From assembly GCF_003730195.1 (NCBI RefSeq), contig NZ_QWGG01000002.1, forward strand, positions 124,001-188,000: 64,000 bases of DNA, written 5' to 3'. Both the position numbers and the translations under genes were made by a program. The DNA comes from Halosimplex salinum. Its GTDB lineage: Archaea > Halobacteriota > Halobacteria > Halobacteriales > Haloarculaceae. Positions 18,234 to 26,458 of this stretch are shown piece after piece (the first letter of the stretch is position 1; every line of letters begins with the position of its first letter). The notes beneath the pieces were generated by a model. That model was given only the letters and a program-made list of their open reading frames with translations, did no database searches and was not told where the DNA came from.

Positions 18234-18677
18234 TCAGAAGAAGCCGAAGATGTTGTTCAGCGCGAAGCCGAGGACGGCGGCGAACGCGAGGTGGAGCGCG
18301 GTGAGGACCGCGGTCGGCCGCCAGGAGATGCGGTAGGAGACGCTGATGGCGATAGCGTCGGCGACCATCGTCGCCAGCAAGACGATGACGATGCCGAGGC
18401 CCGGCGTGACGAAGCCGATGCTCTCCACGCCGTAGCGGCCCAGCAGGATGGAGACGAGCGCGGGGACGGGGCCGACGTAGGCCGCCCGCTGGCTGGGCAC
18501 GTCGCCGATGAAGAAGGTCGCCGCGAGGTGGAGCGTCACGGCGTAGAAGAGCGCGGTGAGCAGAAAGGTGACGAGAAGTGCGAACAGTCCCCCGCCGGTG
18601 ACGTCGGTCTGGAGCGGAGCGAGCGCGGTCGACGGGCCGACGGCGTCGACGGCCGAGTGCTGCGCTACGATGTCCAT
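18234..18677 (-). CDS. Haloarchaeal conserved membrane protein
   Basis: A 147-residue integral membrane protein with about four hydrophobic helices (around 32-58, 67-82, 92-115 and 122-146). The pattern GGGLFALLVTFLLTALFYAVTLHLAATFFIGDVPSQRAA is one I associate with a conserved haloarchaeal family of unknown role. It lies just upstream, in the direction of transcription, of nothing related, and downstream of tbp on the same strand with a 112-base gap, so co-transcription with tbp is possible but not required. Confidence 0.75.
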   Translation of the reverse strand: MDIVAQHSAVDAVGPSTALAPLQTDVTGGGLFALLVTFLLTALFYAVTLHLAATFFIGDVPSQRAAYVGPVPALVSILLGRYGVESIGFVTPGLGIVIVLLATMVADAIAISVSYRISWRPTAVLTALHLAFAAVLGFALNNIFGFF

Positions 18678-18789
18678 GCCGGCGGTAGGGAGGGGGGCCG
18701 CTTGTAGCCTGCTATCGCTGGCGAGCGCGGGCCAGCGCGCTGCCGCTCCGACCGACAGGCGAGGTCACCGGTCTCCGCGAGCGGACGGC

Positions 18790-19350
18790 TTACTCGAGCA
18801 GACCGAGATCTTCGAGCCGGGAGACGATCTTGTCGACGGCCTCCTCGGCGTCCTCGGGCTGTTTGCCGCCGGTGATGACGAGTTTGCCCGAGCCGAACAG
18901 CAGCGCGACCACGTCGGGGTCGTCGAGGCGGTAGACGAGGCCGGGGAACTGCTCCGGTTCGTACTCGATGTTCTCCAGACCGAGCCCGATAGCGATCGCG
19001 TTGAGGTTGAGGTTGCGACCGAGGTCGGCGGAGGTGACGATGTTCTGCACGACGATCTCCGGGTCCTCGTCGACCTGGATGTTCAGGTCGCGCAGTTTGT
19101 CGAAGACGATGCGCAGGCTCTCGTGCACGTCGTCGGTGCTCTTGGCGCCGGTGCAGACGATCTTGCCCGAGCGGAAGATGAGCGCCGCCGATTTGGGCTC
19201 CTGGGTGCGGTAGACGAGGCCGGGGAACTGCTCGGGGTCGTAGTCCGCCCCTTCAAGGTCCATCGCCACGCTCTGCAGGTCGAGCTCCTGCCCGATTCCA
19301 GTCGAGGCGACGACGTTTTCGATATTGATTGTCTCCTTGGGGTCAACCAT
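18790..19350 (-). CDS. tbp: TATA-box-binding protein (TBP)
   Basis: General transcription factor that binds promoter TATA boxes and recruits TFB and RNA polymerase. The 186 residues form the two direct repeats of the saddle fold; EQFPGLVYR occurs once in each half, and GSGKLVITG / RSGKIVCTG mark the paired strands. It is highly acidic. Haloarchaea often have several tbp copies; this one has the canonical sequence expected of the main chromosomal gene. Its own promoter has two overlapping AT-rich elements. Confidence 0.97.
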   Translation of the reverse strand: MVDPKETINIENVVASTGIGQELDLQSVAMDLEGADYDPEQFPGLVYRTQEPKSAALIFRSGKIVCTGAKSTDDVHESLRIVFDKLRDLNIQVDEDPEIVVQNIVTSADLGRNLNLNAIAIGLGLENIEYEPEQFPGLVYRLDDPDVVALLFGSGKLVITGGKQPEDAEEAVDKIVSRLEDLGLLE

Positions 19351-19367
19351 GTCTCGACTTAAACGTT

Positions 19368-19386
19368 GTATTTAAGGTTTATAAAC
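19368..19386 (-). promoter_or_regulatory. tbp promoter with two overlapping TATA-like elements
   Basis: On the minus strand TTTATAAACC (19377-19386) and CCTTAAATAC (19368-19377) sit back to back, centred 32 and 22 bases before the tbp ATG. The first has the better spacing for a leaderless or near-leaderless mRNA; the second could be a competing TBP site. Confidence 0.55.
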
Positions 19387-19603
19387 TTTCATACGATGGA
19401 CTAACAAGTCACGCCCGGAAACCCGTCAACTTCGTGACGTAGCCACCCCCGGAATCCCCGTAAAAACGCCTTTTAATGGGGATAGGAGTGGGTTTTATGA
19501 GGGGTCGGTAGTCGGAGGGGTGACGGATCGTCGCGTGCGAGGCGTCGGCGCGGACCGCCCGGTCACCGGTGGGTTCTTGGGCGGCGGCGGGCGACTGTCG
19601 GGC

Positions 19604-20647
19604 GTGTACGTCCTCGAACTCGGCGGCCAGGACGACGGTTTCGCGGCGTGTGAGGCCGCGAGCGCCGCCTCCGGCGTCGAAGTCGTCGGCGCGGGACTAG
19701 CGACCGCGCGCGCGGTCACCGAGCGCGTGCGCGATCTCGCGTTCGTCCACCGCGCGAGCGAGGTGGTCGGCCACACCGACCCCGGCGTGGCGAACGCCCG
19801 CGCGCTCCTCGCGGCCGCGAGCGTCGAGCGCACCGGGAGCGTCGCCGTCCGCGCCGTCGACGTGCGCGCGACGACCGGCGTCGACACCCAGCGAGTCGAG
19901 CGCGAACTCGGGCAGGTGCTCGTCGACCGCGGCTTCGCCGTCGACCTGGACGACCCCGACCACGAACTCCGGGCGCTGTTCGCGGGTCCGCCCGGCGCCG
20001 ACAGCACTGCGGAGAACAGTGCCGAACCGGACGCGACAGACGCCGCGGACGGGACGGGAATCTGCGTCCTCGGGTGGCTCACCGCGGAGAGCCGGCGGGA
20101 CTTCGGCGAGCGCCGACCCACGGACCGCCCCTTCTTCCAGCCCGGGAGCATGGACCCGCTGCTGGCCCGCGCGCTGGTCAACGTCGCCGGCGCGCGCGAG
20201 GGAGCGACCGTCGTCGACCCGATGTGCGGCACCGGCGGCCTCCTTCTGGAGGCCGGACTCGTCGGCGCGCGCGTCGTCGGGTCGGACGCACAGGCGAAGA
20301 TGGCCCGCGGGACGCGCGCGAACCTGCGCGACGCGCTCGGCGCCGACGGGGCGTTCGACGTGTGCCGCGGCGACGTGACGCGCCTCCCGCTGGCCGACGA
20401 CTGCGCCGACGCCGCGGTCTTCGACGTCCCGTACGGCCGCCAGTCGAAGATCGAGGGCGACTCGCTCGAAGCGCTGGTCGGCGACGCGCTCGCGGAGGCC
20501 CGACGGATCGCACCGCGCGCCGTCGTCGTCGCCGACCGGTCGTGGACCGAGGCGGCGGTCGACGCCGGGTGGGTAGTCACGGAACACTTCGAACGCCGCG
20601 TCCACCGCTCGCTCGTCCGCCACGTGCTCGTCCTCGACCGCGAGTGA
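19604..20647 (+). CDS. tRNA (guanine-10-N2)-methyltransferase, TrmG10 type
   Basis: SAM-dependent methyltransferase that modifies G10 of tRNA. A THUMP-like N-terminal half leads into a Rossmann methyltransferase with SAM motif DPMCGTGG and catalytic motif DVPYG, where most relatives have DPPYG. The start is uncertain: family proteins begin at (V)YVLELGGQDD, which gives a GTG at 19604 and 347 residues. However, a GTTTTATGA TATA-like element near 19491-19499 is spaced for a transcript starting at the upstream GTG at 19520, which would add 28 residues or a short leader. It is followed by a tRNA gene, though there is no known functional link. Confidence 0.9.
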   Translation: MYVLELGGQDDGFAACEAASAASGVEVVGAGLATARAVTERVRDLAFVHRASEVVGHTDPGVANARALLAAASVERTGSVAVRAVDVRATTGVDTQRVERELGQVLVDRGFAVDLDDPDHELRALFAGPPGADSTAENSAEPDATDAADGTGICVLGWLTAESRRDFGERRPTDRPFFQPGSMDPLLARALVNVAGAREGATVVDPMCGTGGLLLEAGLVGARVVGSDAQAKMARGTRANLRDALGADGAFDVCRGDVTRLPLADDCADAAVFDVPYGRQSKIEGDSLEALVGDALAEARRIAPRAVVVADRSWTEAAVDAGWVVTEHFERRVHRSLVRHVLVLDRE

Positions 20648-20730
20648 GCGGTTCGCGCTGTTTCGACCGCCCCGAATCCCCGATACAGAACGAAAGCCAT
20701 TAACCGACCGACTGCGGTATCTTCACCTGA

Positions 20731-20811
20731 GCCAGGATGGCCGAACGGTAAGGCGCACGCCTGGAAAGCGTGTTCCCTTTGGGATTCAGGGTTCAAATCC
20801 CTGTCCTGGCG
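20731..20811 (+). tRNA. tRNA-Ser (anticodon GGA)
   Basis: A complete class II tRNA of 81 bases including the discriminator G and no encoded CCA. The acceptor stem pairs GCCAGGA (20731-20737) with TCCTGGC (20804-20810). The anticodon stem is CACGC/GCGTG with loop CTGGAAA, placing anticodon GGA at 20763-20765. A long variable arm (GTTCCCTTTGGGATT region) and T arm CAGGG-TTCAAAT-CCCTG confirm serine identity. It reads UCC and UCU. There is no intron. Confidence 0.97.
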
Positions 20812-21230
20812 CTTCTGACGCGAACAACTTCGGCGAGCACCGCGTGTGCTCGACATCGTGAGCGTCGAACCGCGTTCGGCCGGGATTTGAACCCCTGGAA
20901 GTCTTGCGAGCGTAGCGAGCAAGACGTTGTCAGAGCGTAGCTCTGACAGAAGTCGCAGCCCCGCAACGGTCGAGCGGAGCGAGACCGCACGCCCGGAACG
21001 TCTTCCTCTGGTTCAAACACCGCGGGACGTACGCGTCCCGCGAGGTGAGCGAACGCGACGCGTTCGCTCGCTCCCAGTTCTGGCGTACCGGGGCAAAAAG
21101 CCGGACGCTCGGCTACGCCTCGCGTCCGGTGAAACCGCGCTCACTCCGTTCGCGCGGTACGTTTCTGCCCGACACTGTGTCCGTCCAGCTGGAGAACCCC
21201 AGTACGAGTGGCGACACGTATCTTCACCGC
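20812..21230. other. Non-coding stretch downstream of tRNA-Ser
   Basis: These 419 bases contain no convincing gene. They hold a run of short hairpins (annotated separately) and an inverted T-arm-like fragment: the reverse complement of 20884-20897 reads CAGGGGTTCAAATC, close to the T arm of the tRNA just upstream. No integrase or att duplication is visible, so an integration scar is possible but unproven. Confidence 0.6.
20834..21157. repeat. Cluster of seven short hairpins after tRNA-Ser
   Basis: Successive inverted repeats: 20834-20840/20846-20852 (7 bp), 20901-20907/20919-20925 (GTCTTGC), 20928-20936/20940-20948 (perfect TGTCAGAGC stem, 3-base loop), 21021-21029/21034-21042 (CGCGGGACG), 21047-21056/21060-21069 (GAGCGAACGC, 10 bp), 21101-21108/21122-21129 (CCGGACGC) and 21135-21140/21152-21157. 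TTTGAACC (20886-20893) and GGTTCAAA (21010-21017) form an outer inverted pair. Confidence 0.8.
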
Positions 21231-22421
21231 TCAATCGGCGAACGTCGCCGTCCGGCCCACGTCGAGTCGCAGGAACACGGGGAGCGTCGCGAGCGCGACG
21301 AGGACCTCCATGCCGCCGGCGACGAGGAAGGCGGCGGGATAGCCGAACGCGCCAGCGACGCTGCCGCCGACGACGACGCCAGCGAGGAAGCCCAGACTCC
21401 CGAAGACGTTGAAGCCGGCCATCGCGACGCCGCGCTCGGTCTCCGCGGCGAGGTCGGTCACGAGTGCCATCGTCGCGGGAGACATCAGCGCGCCGAGGAC
21501 GCCGACTGCGAGCATTCCGGCCCCGGCGAGCGCGACCGTCGGCGCCTGCCCGATCGCGATCACGACGAGTCCGTAACACGCCGACCCGGCGACGATCGGG
21601 ACCGTGCGACCCACGCGGTCCGAGAGGAGCCCCATCGGGTACTGGAGGAGCGCGAAGGGAGCGAAGAACAGCGCGAGCAGCAGGCCGGTGGCGCCCGGCC
21701 CCAGTTCGAACGCCGAGCGGAAGTAGAGGGTGCCGACGAGCGCGAAGAAGCCGGCCGTGAGGCGGTCGAGGAAGCCGAAGGCGTAGGGGACGCCGAGTGC
21801 GGGCGTCCGCCGGAGTCCTGCCAGCGCGCGGGCGAGCGAGTCCCGGTCGCCGGCGGGCGCCCGGTCGGCGACGATCAGCGCGAGCGCGGCGACGCCCGCG
21901 AGAAGCGCGCTCGCCAGATACAGCGGCACGAACGGACCGATCTCGTAGAGCTGTCCGCCCAGCGGCGCGCCGAGCGCCGTCCCGCCGCCGATGGCGGCGC
22001 CGGCGGCGGCCATGTTCCGACCGTGTCCCCCCTCGAGGTCCATCAGCATCGTCATCGCGAGCGAGAAGGCGCCGATGGTCGCCGCCCCCTGGAGCGCGCG
22101 GACGACGAGCACGGCGCCGAAGGTGAGCCCGGCGAGTCCGGGGAGTATCGCGAGCGCGAGGTAGCCGACGCTCCCGCCCAGCGCGCCGGCGGCGATGAAG
22201 GGGGTGCGCCTGCCGGTCCGGTCGCTCGCGGCGCCCCAGACGCCGGCGAAGGCGACGAAGGCCGCGAACTCCGCCGCGAGGAACCACATGCTGGCGTCGA
22301 GGTCCGTCGTCGCCCCGAGCACGCCGACCAGTCGGTCGATTCCCGGGTAGAGGAGCACCTGCGCGAGCAGGACGAGGAAGACCATCGCCGCCAGCGACCA
22401 CCGGTCGCGCGAACCCGTCAT
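21231..22421 (-). CDS. MFS transporter
   Basis: A 396-residue major facilitator with twelve predicted helices in two six-helix halves. The conserved loop between helices 2 and 3 is recognisable as GAASDRTGRRTPFIAAG, and its counterpart in the second half as GLLSDRVGRTVPIVAG. The sequence resembles drug/proton antiporters of the DHA1 group, but the substrate cannot be read from the sequence. The gene is monocistronic and its 3' end abuts the hairpin cluster. Confidence 0.9.
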   Translation of the reverse strand: MTGSRDRWSLAAMVFLVLLAQVLLYPGIDRLVGVLGATTDLDASMWFLAAEFAAFVAFAGVWGAASDRTGRRTPFIAAGALGGSVGYLALAILPGLAGLTFGAVLVVRALQGAATIGAFSLAMTMLMDLEGGHGRNMAAAGAAIGGGTALGAPLGGQLYEIGPFVPLYLASALLAGVAALALIVADRAPAGDRDSLARALAGLRRTPALGVPYAFGFLDRLTAGFFALVGTLYFRSAFELGPGATGLLLALFFAPFALLQYPMGLLSDRVGRTVPIVAGSACYGLVVIAIGQAPTVALAGAGMLAVGVLGALMSPATMALVTDLAAETERGVAMAGFNVFGSLGFLAGVVVGGSVAGAFGYPAAFLVAGGMEVLVALATLPVFLRLDVGRTATFAD

Positions 22422-22512
22422 TCACTCGGACGAAGGGACGAACGACCTATCGATGTGTCGATGCGCTGCGGCCGTGACGGGTCGCGGACGCCGCGCGGCG
22501 ACCGCCCGCGCC

Positions 22513-23160
22513 TCAGAACGGCGTTTGCGACCCGTCACGGCCGGGCGCCCCGGGGACCTCGCTGTCGTCGATCTCCGTGTCCGGCCCCGCCCCGCCGTCG
22601 TCGGACGGTTCGGGCAGTTCGCCGGTCTCGACGAAGGTCGCCTCCAGATCCCGGAGAGCGGCGTTGATCTGCGCCGCGCGCTGGTGCATCGGCGCGACGC
22701 GGACGCGCACGAGGTCGAACTCGTGGCGGTCCGCGAGGCCGTTCCACGCGCGAAAGGAACCCTTCGTGAGCGTGTCGCTCTGCGGGCAAAAGGCCGTCGT
22801 CGGCGTGAACTCGGCGCGCAACACCCTCGCGTCCTCGTCGACCGTCGAGAGGCCGTCTTCGCCCTCGTCCATCGCGTCCGGGACTCGGTCGGGGTTCTCG
22901 ACGGCGTAGCGGTAGCCCGCGTCGGGGTGGCGAGTGTCGCAGTTGAGCCGCGCGAGGTTGTACCCGAACGTCATGTCGTACACCGCCCGCTCCTCGAACA
23001 GTTCGCGTGACACCCTGTGGAACGCGAGATGTCGGCGCCCGGCGAGCGTGTCGTGGCCCTCGAGAAACTCGCCCGGTACCGGGACGTGCTCCGGGACGAA
23101 CTCGTCGTAGGCGTCGAAGGAGTCGTCGCTCCCGCCGAACGGCGATGGGACGCTGACCAT
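22513..23160 (-). CDS. Conserved haloarchaeal protein with a CP motif
   Basis: A 215-residue soluble acidic protein. The central segment ...AEFTPTTAFCPQSDTLTKGSFRAWNGL... followed by a beta-strand segment FDLVRVRVAP is reminiscent of MIP18/PaaD-like (DUF59) domains, where a Thr/Pro-Cys-Pro segment precedes a V-x-V strand. The match is weak and based on pattern only. The N- and C-terminal thirds are low in complexity and acidic. It might act in Fe-S assembly if the resemblance is real; otherwise unknown. Confidence 0.65.
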   Translation of the reverse strand: MVSVPSPFGGSDDSFDAYDEFVPEHVPVPGEFLEGHDTLAGRRHLAFHRVSRELFEERAVYDMTFGYNLARLNCDTRHPDAGYRYAVENPDRVPDAMDEGEDGLSTVDEDARVLRAEFTPTTAFCPQSDTLTKGSFRAWNGLADRHEFDLVRVRVAPMHQRAAQINAALRDLEATFVETGELPEPSDDGGAGPDTEIDDSEVPGAPGRDGSQTPF

Positions 23161-23252
23161 ACAGGCGGTTGGTCCTCCGTCCGACTACGTGTCTTCCCGA
23201 ACGTGTTCGACCACCGCTGCGACGGAGGAGAGCGCGTCGACCGCTCGTGCGC

Positions 23253-23498
23253 TCACTCGCCCTCGGCGTGGCTGACGAACACGTGCCACTCGTCGTCGGC
23301 GACCTGTTCGGTCTCGTGGACGAACCCGCGCTCGGCGAGCACCCCGTACAGCGGCTCCGGCTCGAAGTTGTTCACGAGCTCCAGTGTCCCGTCTTCCGGG
23401 AGTTCCTGCAGAGCTGCCACGATGTCGCCGAACGGTTCGCCCTCGATCTCTCTGGCGTCGAGCGTCCGCGTCGCGTCTGTCGATCCCTCGCTGGCCAT
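23253..23498 (-). CDS. DUF2249 domain protein
   Basis: An 81-residue protein starting at the ATG at 23498. The pattern LDAREIEGEPFGDIVAALQELPEDGTLELVNNFEPEPLYGVL is typical of DUF2249 domains, which have a TusA-like fold and often occur near respiratory or denitrification genes in haloarchaea. No such genes are adjacent here. The role is unknown; a sulfur or redox role is inferred from fold relatives. A longer frame to 23633 has Arg/Ser-rich shadow-like sequence. Confidence 0.85.
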   Translation of the reverse strand: MASEGSTDATRTLDAREIEGEPFGDIVAALQELPEDGTLELVNNFEPEPLYGVLAERGFVHETEQVADDEWHVFVSHAEGE

Positions 23499-23662
23499 AC
23501 CCGTAGTTGGGCGCGACCGGGCGAGCGCGTTGTGCCGAAGACGTTCGGGTGCCCTGTCGACGCTTCGGAGTCCGACAGAACCTGTGAGGGAGGGCGTCGA
23601 CGGGCGGTTCGCCGAACCGGTACGGCGTGACACCTACGGTGCTGGGGCGTGTCCGGTCGCGT

Positions 23663-24103
23663 ATGCAGACGGTCACGGTGTCGCGACGGCTGGACGCGTC
23701 GCCCGAGCGAGTCCGCGAAGCGATGGAGGACTTAGAGGAGTTCATGCTCGCCGCGGGCTTCACCGACGTGTCCGTCGACGGCGCCGACATGCACCTGGAG
23801 AACCAGGTCGGACTGGCGACGGTCACGCTCGACCTGCGCGTCGTCGACAGCGAGGCCGACCTCGCGTACGAACAGGCCGACGGCTTCTTCGAGGTGATGG
23901 ACACGGAGTACTGGGTCGAGGCGGTCGACGGCGGCTCAGAGATCACCGCGACGACCGACTTCGCACTCGACGTGGCGCTGGTGGGGCAGATTCTCGACGC
24001 GACCGTCATCAAGCGCCAGCGCCGCCACGAACTCGAACAGCAGTTCGACTGGCTGGCCGAGGAACTCGAGGCGGAGACGCCGTCGTCCGAGTCGTCACCC
24101 TGA
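23663..24103 (+). CDS. SRPBCC (START-like) family protein
   Basis: A 146-residue protein that fits the helix-grip SRPBCC pattern: MQTVTVSRRLDASPERVREAMEDL opens with the beta strand and helix of the fold, and the end carries a long amphipathic helix (VIKRQRRHELEQQFDWLAEEL). The family binds small hydrophobic ligands. The ATG at 23663 was chosen because it starts the first conserved strand. It is divergent from the DUF2249 gene and convergent with glmM. Confidence 0.82.
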   Translation: MQTVTVSRRLDASPERVREAMEDLEEFMLAAGFTDVSVDGADMHLENQVGLATVTLDLRVVDSEADLAYEQADGFFEVMDTEYWVEAVDGGSEITATTDFALDVALVGQILDATVIKRQRRHELEQQFDWLAEELEAETPSSESSP

Positions 24104-24154
24104 GCTGTTGACGGGCGGGTTCGACACGAAACGAAGGGGGTTCGGGACGGCGAG

Positions 24155-25531
24155 TCAGTCGACGCGGACGCCGGCGACGGCGTCGTACAGCTGGTCGGCG
24201 AGGTCCTCGGCGCGGTCGGCCGAGCGGGCCTCCGCGTAGATGCGGACGACGGGCTCAGTCCCGGAGGGGCGGGCGAGCACCCAGCCGTCGCCGTAGTCGA
24301 GGCGGTAGCCGTCGGTGGTGTCGAGGTCGGCGACGGAGTCGCGAGCGGCCCGCTCGATGGCGTCGAGCATGGCCTCGCGCTGGTGGTCCTCGTCGTACTC
24401 GACGTCGCGGCGGACGTTCACGTAATCGTCGTAGCGCGCGACGACGTCGCTGGCGGACCCGTCGCTCCGGGCGAGGAGTTCGCAGAACCGCGCGGCGGTG
24501 TAGGCGCCGTCGCGAGCGATCCGGAACCCCGGGAAGAGGATGCCACCGTTGCCCTCGCCGGCGACGGAGACCGACTCGCCGGTCGCCTGCAGGTCGCGGA
24601 TGCGCGAGACGATGTACGTGCTCCCGATGGGCGTCAGCGTGAGGTCCGCACCGGCGGCGGCGGCCACGTCGACCAGGCGCTGTGAGGCGTTGACCGCCGA
24701 GACGACGGTGTCGCCCTCGTCGATGGCGGCGGCCGTCAGCGCGGCCAGCGCGGCGTCGCCCTCGACGAACTCGCCGCGCTCGTCGACGAAGATGGCGCGG
24801 TCGGCGTCGCCGTCGTGCGCGACCCCGAGGTCGGCGTCGGTCGCGCGGACGAACCGCCGGAGGTCGCCGAGGTTGTCCGCGACCGGTTCGGGGTCGCGCC
24901 CGGGGAAGTGGCCGTCGGGCTGGGCGTGGATCGTCTTGACGTGACAGCCCAGTCGACGGAAGAAGTCGGGACTCGTGACGGAGCCCGCACCGTGACCCGG
25001 GTCGAGCGCGACGGTCAGGTCCGCGTCGGCGATCCCCTCGCGGTCGACGGCGGCCAGCAGGTCGTCGACGTAGGTCCGGCCGGCGCCGTCGACGCGGCGA
25101 CTGTCGCCGGTCTCGCCCCACGGGACGCGGTCGACCGACTCGTCGAGGAGGCGCGTCTCGATGGCTTCGAGGCGCTCGCGGGGGAGTTCCACCCCGTCGG
25201 CGCCGACGAGTTTGATCCCGTTGTACTCGGGCGGGTTGTGCGAGGCAGTCACCATGAGACCGGGGACGCTCTCGCGTTCGGCGTACGCCTGGAGGCCGGG
25301 TGTGGGGACGACGCCGAGGCGGTCGACGTCGATGCCGACGCTCGCGAGGCCGCTCGCGACGGCGTCGACGAGCATCTCGCCGGTCGCTCGCGTGTCTCGC
25401 GCGACGGCCGCGCGGTCGATCCCGTCGGCGGTCCAGACGGCTCCGGTGGCCTGGGCGACCGCCGTCGCGTCCTCCGGTGTGAGGTCGTCGTTGACCACGC
25501 CGCGTACGCCGCTGGACCCGAAGACCCTCAT
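24155..25531 (-). CDS. glmM: Phosphoglucosamine mutase
   Basis: A 458-residue alpha-D-phosphohexomutase that interconverts glucosamine-6-phosphate and glucosamine-1-phosphate for UDP-GlcNAc synthesis. All four active-site loops are visible: phosphoserine loop TASHNPP (Ser97), metal loop DGDADR, sugar loop GEGNGG and phosphate loop RPSGTEP. The GEGNGG sugar loop and the short N-terminus [11 protein letters not shown] match archaeal GlmM rather than phosphomannomutase, but activity on other hexose phosphates is possible. Confidence 0.93.
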   Translation of the reverse strand: MRVFGSSGVRGVVNDDLTPEDATAVAQATGAVWTADGIDRAAVARDTRATGEMLVDAVASGLASVGIDVDRLGVVPTPGLQAYAERESVPGLMVTASHNPPEYNGIKLVGADGVELPRERLEAIETRLLDESVDRVPWGETGDSRRVDGAGRTYVDDLLAAVDREGIADADLTVALDPGHGAGSVTSPDFFRRLGCHVKTIHAQPDGHFPGRDPEPVADNLGDLRRFVRATDADLGVAHDGDADRAIFVDERGEFVEGDAALAALTAAAIDEGDTVVSAVNASQRLVDVAAAAGADLTLTPIGSTYIVSRIRDLQATGESVSVAGEGNGGILFPGFRIARDGAYTAARFCELLARSDGSASDVVARYDDYVNVRRDVEYDEDHQREAMLDAIERAARDSVADLDTTDGYRLDYGDGWVLARPSGTEPVVRIYAEARSADRAEDLADQLYDAVAGVRVD

Positions 25532-25649
25532 TGTCGTCTACTCGGCGGTCAGGCCGCATAGTGGTTCCGGACACCCTCCGCGGCCACCGCACCCGGGGAC
25601 AGCGCCCGATATCGAACCGTCTAAACGCCGGGGTGTCGACAGCACGCGT

Positions 25650-26204
25650 ATGGACAAGCAGGGACTCATCGACGCGCTCCGGGCCGCCGACGCCGTGAAG
25701 TTCGGCGAGTTCGAGCTCTCCCACGGCGGCACCTCGAACTACTACGTCGACAAGTACGTCTTCGAGACCGACCCCCATTCCCTGGAACTCATCGCCGAGG
25801 CGTTCGCCGAGCGCGTCGGCGGCCAGCAGGGAGGCGACACGACACTCGCCGGCGTCGCGCTCGGCGCCGTTCCGCTCGTCGCCGTCACGAGCGTCGAATC
25901 CGGCAACCCCTACGTCATCGTCCGCAAGCAGAAGAAGGAGTACGGCACCGGGAACCTCGTCGAGGGGGAACTCACCGAGGGCGAGGAGGTCGTCGTCCTC
26001 GAGGACATCGCGACGACCGGCCAGAGCGCCGTCGACGCCGCCGAGGCCCTGCGCGAGGCGGGCGCCGTCGTCGACCGCGTGGTCGTCGTCGTCGACCGAC
26101 AGGAGGGCGCCGCCGAGAACCTCGCCGACCACGACCTCGAACTCCAGTCGCTGTTGACCGCCGACGACCTGCTCGCCGACGCGCCCGACGAGGTGGACGT
26201 CTGA
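25650..26204 (+). CDS. pyrE: Orotate phosphoribosyltransferase
   Basis: Catalyses orotate plus PRPP to OMP in pyrimidine synthesis. The 184-residue protein contains the PRPP-binding loop [19 protein letters not shown] and the [10 protein letters not shown] catalytic loop. ATG at 25650 was chosen because it begins the conserved N-terminal helix ([20 protein letters not shown]) and has a CTAAAC element about 30 bases upstream. The much longer open frame from 25161 is antisense to glmM. Divergent from glmM. Confidence 0.96.
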   Translation: MDKQGLIDALRAADAVKFGEFELSHGGTSNYYVDKYVFETDPHSLELIAEAFAERVGGQQGGDTTLAGVALGAVPLVAVTSVESGNPYVIVRKQKKEYGTGNLVEGELTEGEEVVVLEDIATTGQSAVDAAEALREAGAVVDRVVVVVDRQEGAAENLADHDLELQSLLTADDLLADAPDEVDV

Positions 26205-26310
26205 CCGGCGCGAGCGCGACTTCCGACGGGTCGAACCCGAGACCCGTATCGGCCGAGATCGGGCGTGGTAATGACTAACAAAGCCGTTCGACGGCCGTCG
26301 CACGTCACAA

Positions 26311-26458
26311 CTCTTATACCCGATTGCGCGTTAGCCGAGTGCAAGATGGCAGGTGTCTGTTTTACAGGCGGGCTCTCCGCCCTCTAATCAGTCACTGCCA
26401 CGTTCTCACGCTCGCAACCGGTTGACAAGCGACGCGTGGCGGTCAGGAGGCCGATGAT
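26311..26458 (+). promoter_or_regulatory. thrS promoter and ~115-base leader with Shine-Dalgarno
   Basis: A TATA-like TCTTATACC at 26311-26319 predicts a transcript start near 26342, about 115 bases before the thrS ATG. The leader holds a 13-codon ORF (26346-26387), a hairpin GGCGG-GCTCT-CCGCC near its end, and an unusually strong AGGAGG at 26445-26450, eight bases before the thrS ATG. Most other genes here look leaderless, so this mRNA is exceptional. A regulatory role is inferred. Confidence 0.5.
26346..26387 (+). CDS. Possible 13-residue leader peptide before thrS
   Basis: ATG to TAA in 14 codons encodes MAGVCFTGGLSAL. It starts only a few bases after the predicted transcript start, so it could be translated from a near-leaderless 5' end. 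The last codons form one arm of a short GC-rich hairpin. It has a single Thr codon, so classic attenuation by a Thr codon run is not supported. Confidence 0.3.
   Translation: MAGVCFTGGLSAL

Noticed and set aside
20812-21230. Integrated element bounded by att sites at tRNA-Ser
   Set aside because: There is only a short, inverted T-arm-like fragment; no integrase gene and no direct repeat of the tRNA 3' end within the window.
24255-26303. A 682-residue minus-strand frame over glmM and pyrE
   Set aside because: Arg-rich out-of-frame translation; both real genes have full active-site motifs in other frames.
26311-26458. T-box riboswitch before thrS
   Set aside because: No T-box consensus or antiterminator was seen, and T-boxes are not known in archaea. 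The leader is kept as an unexplained feature.
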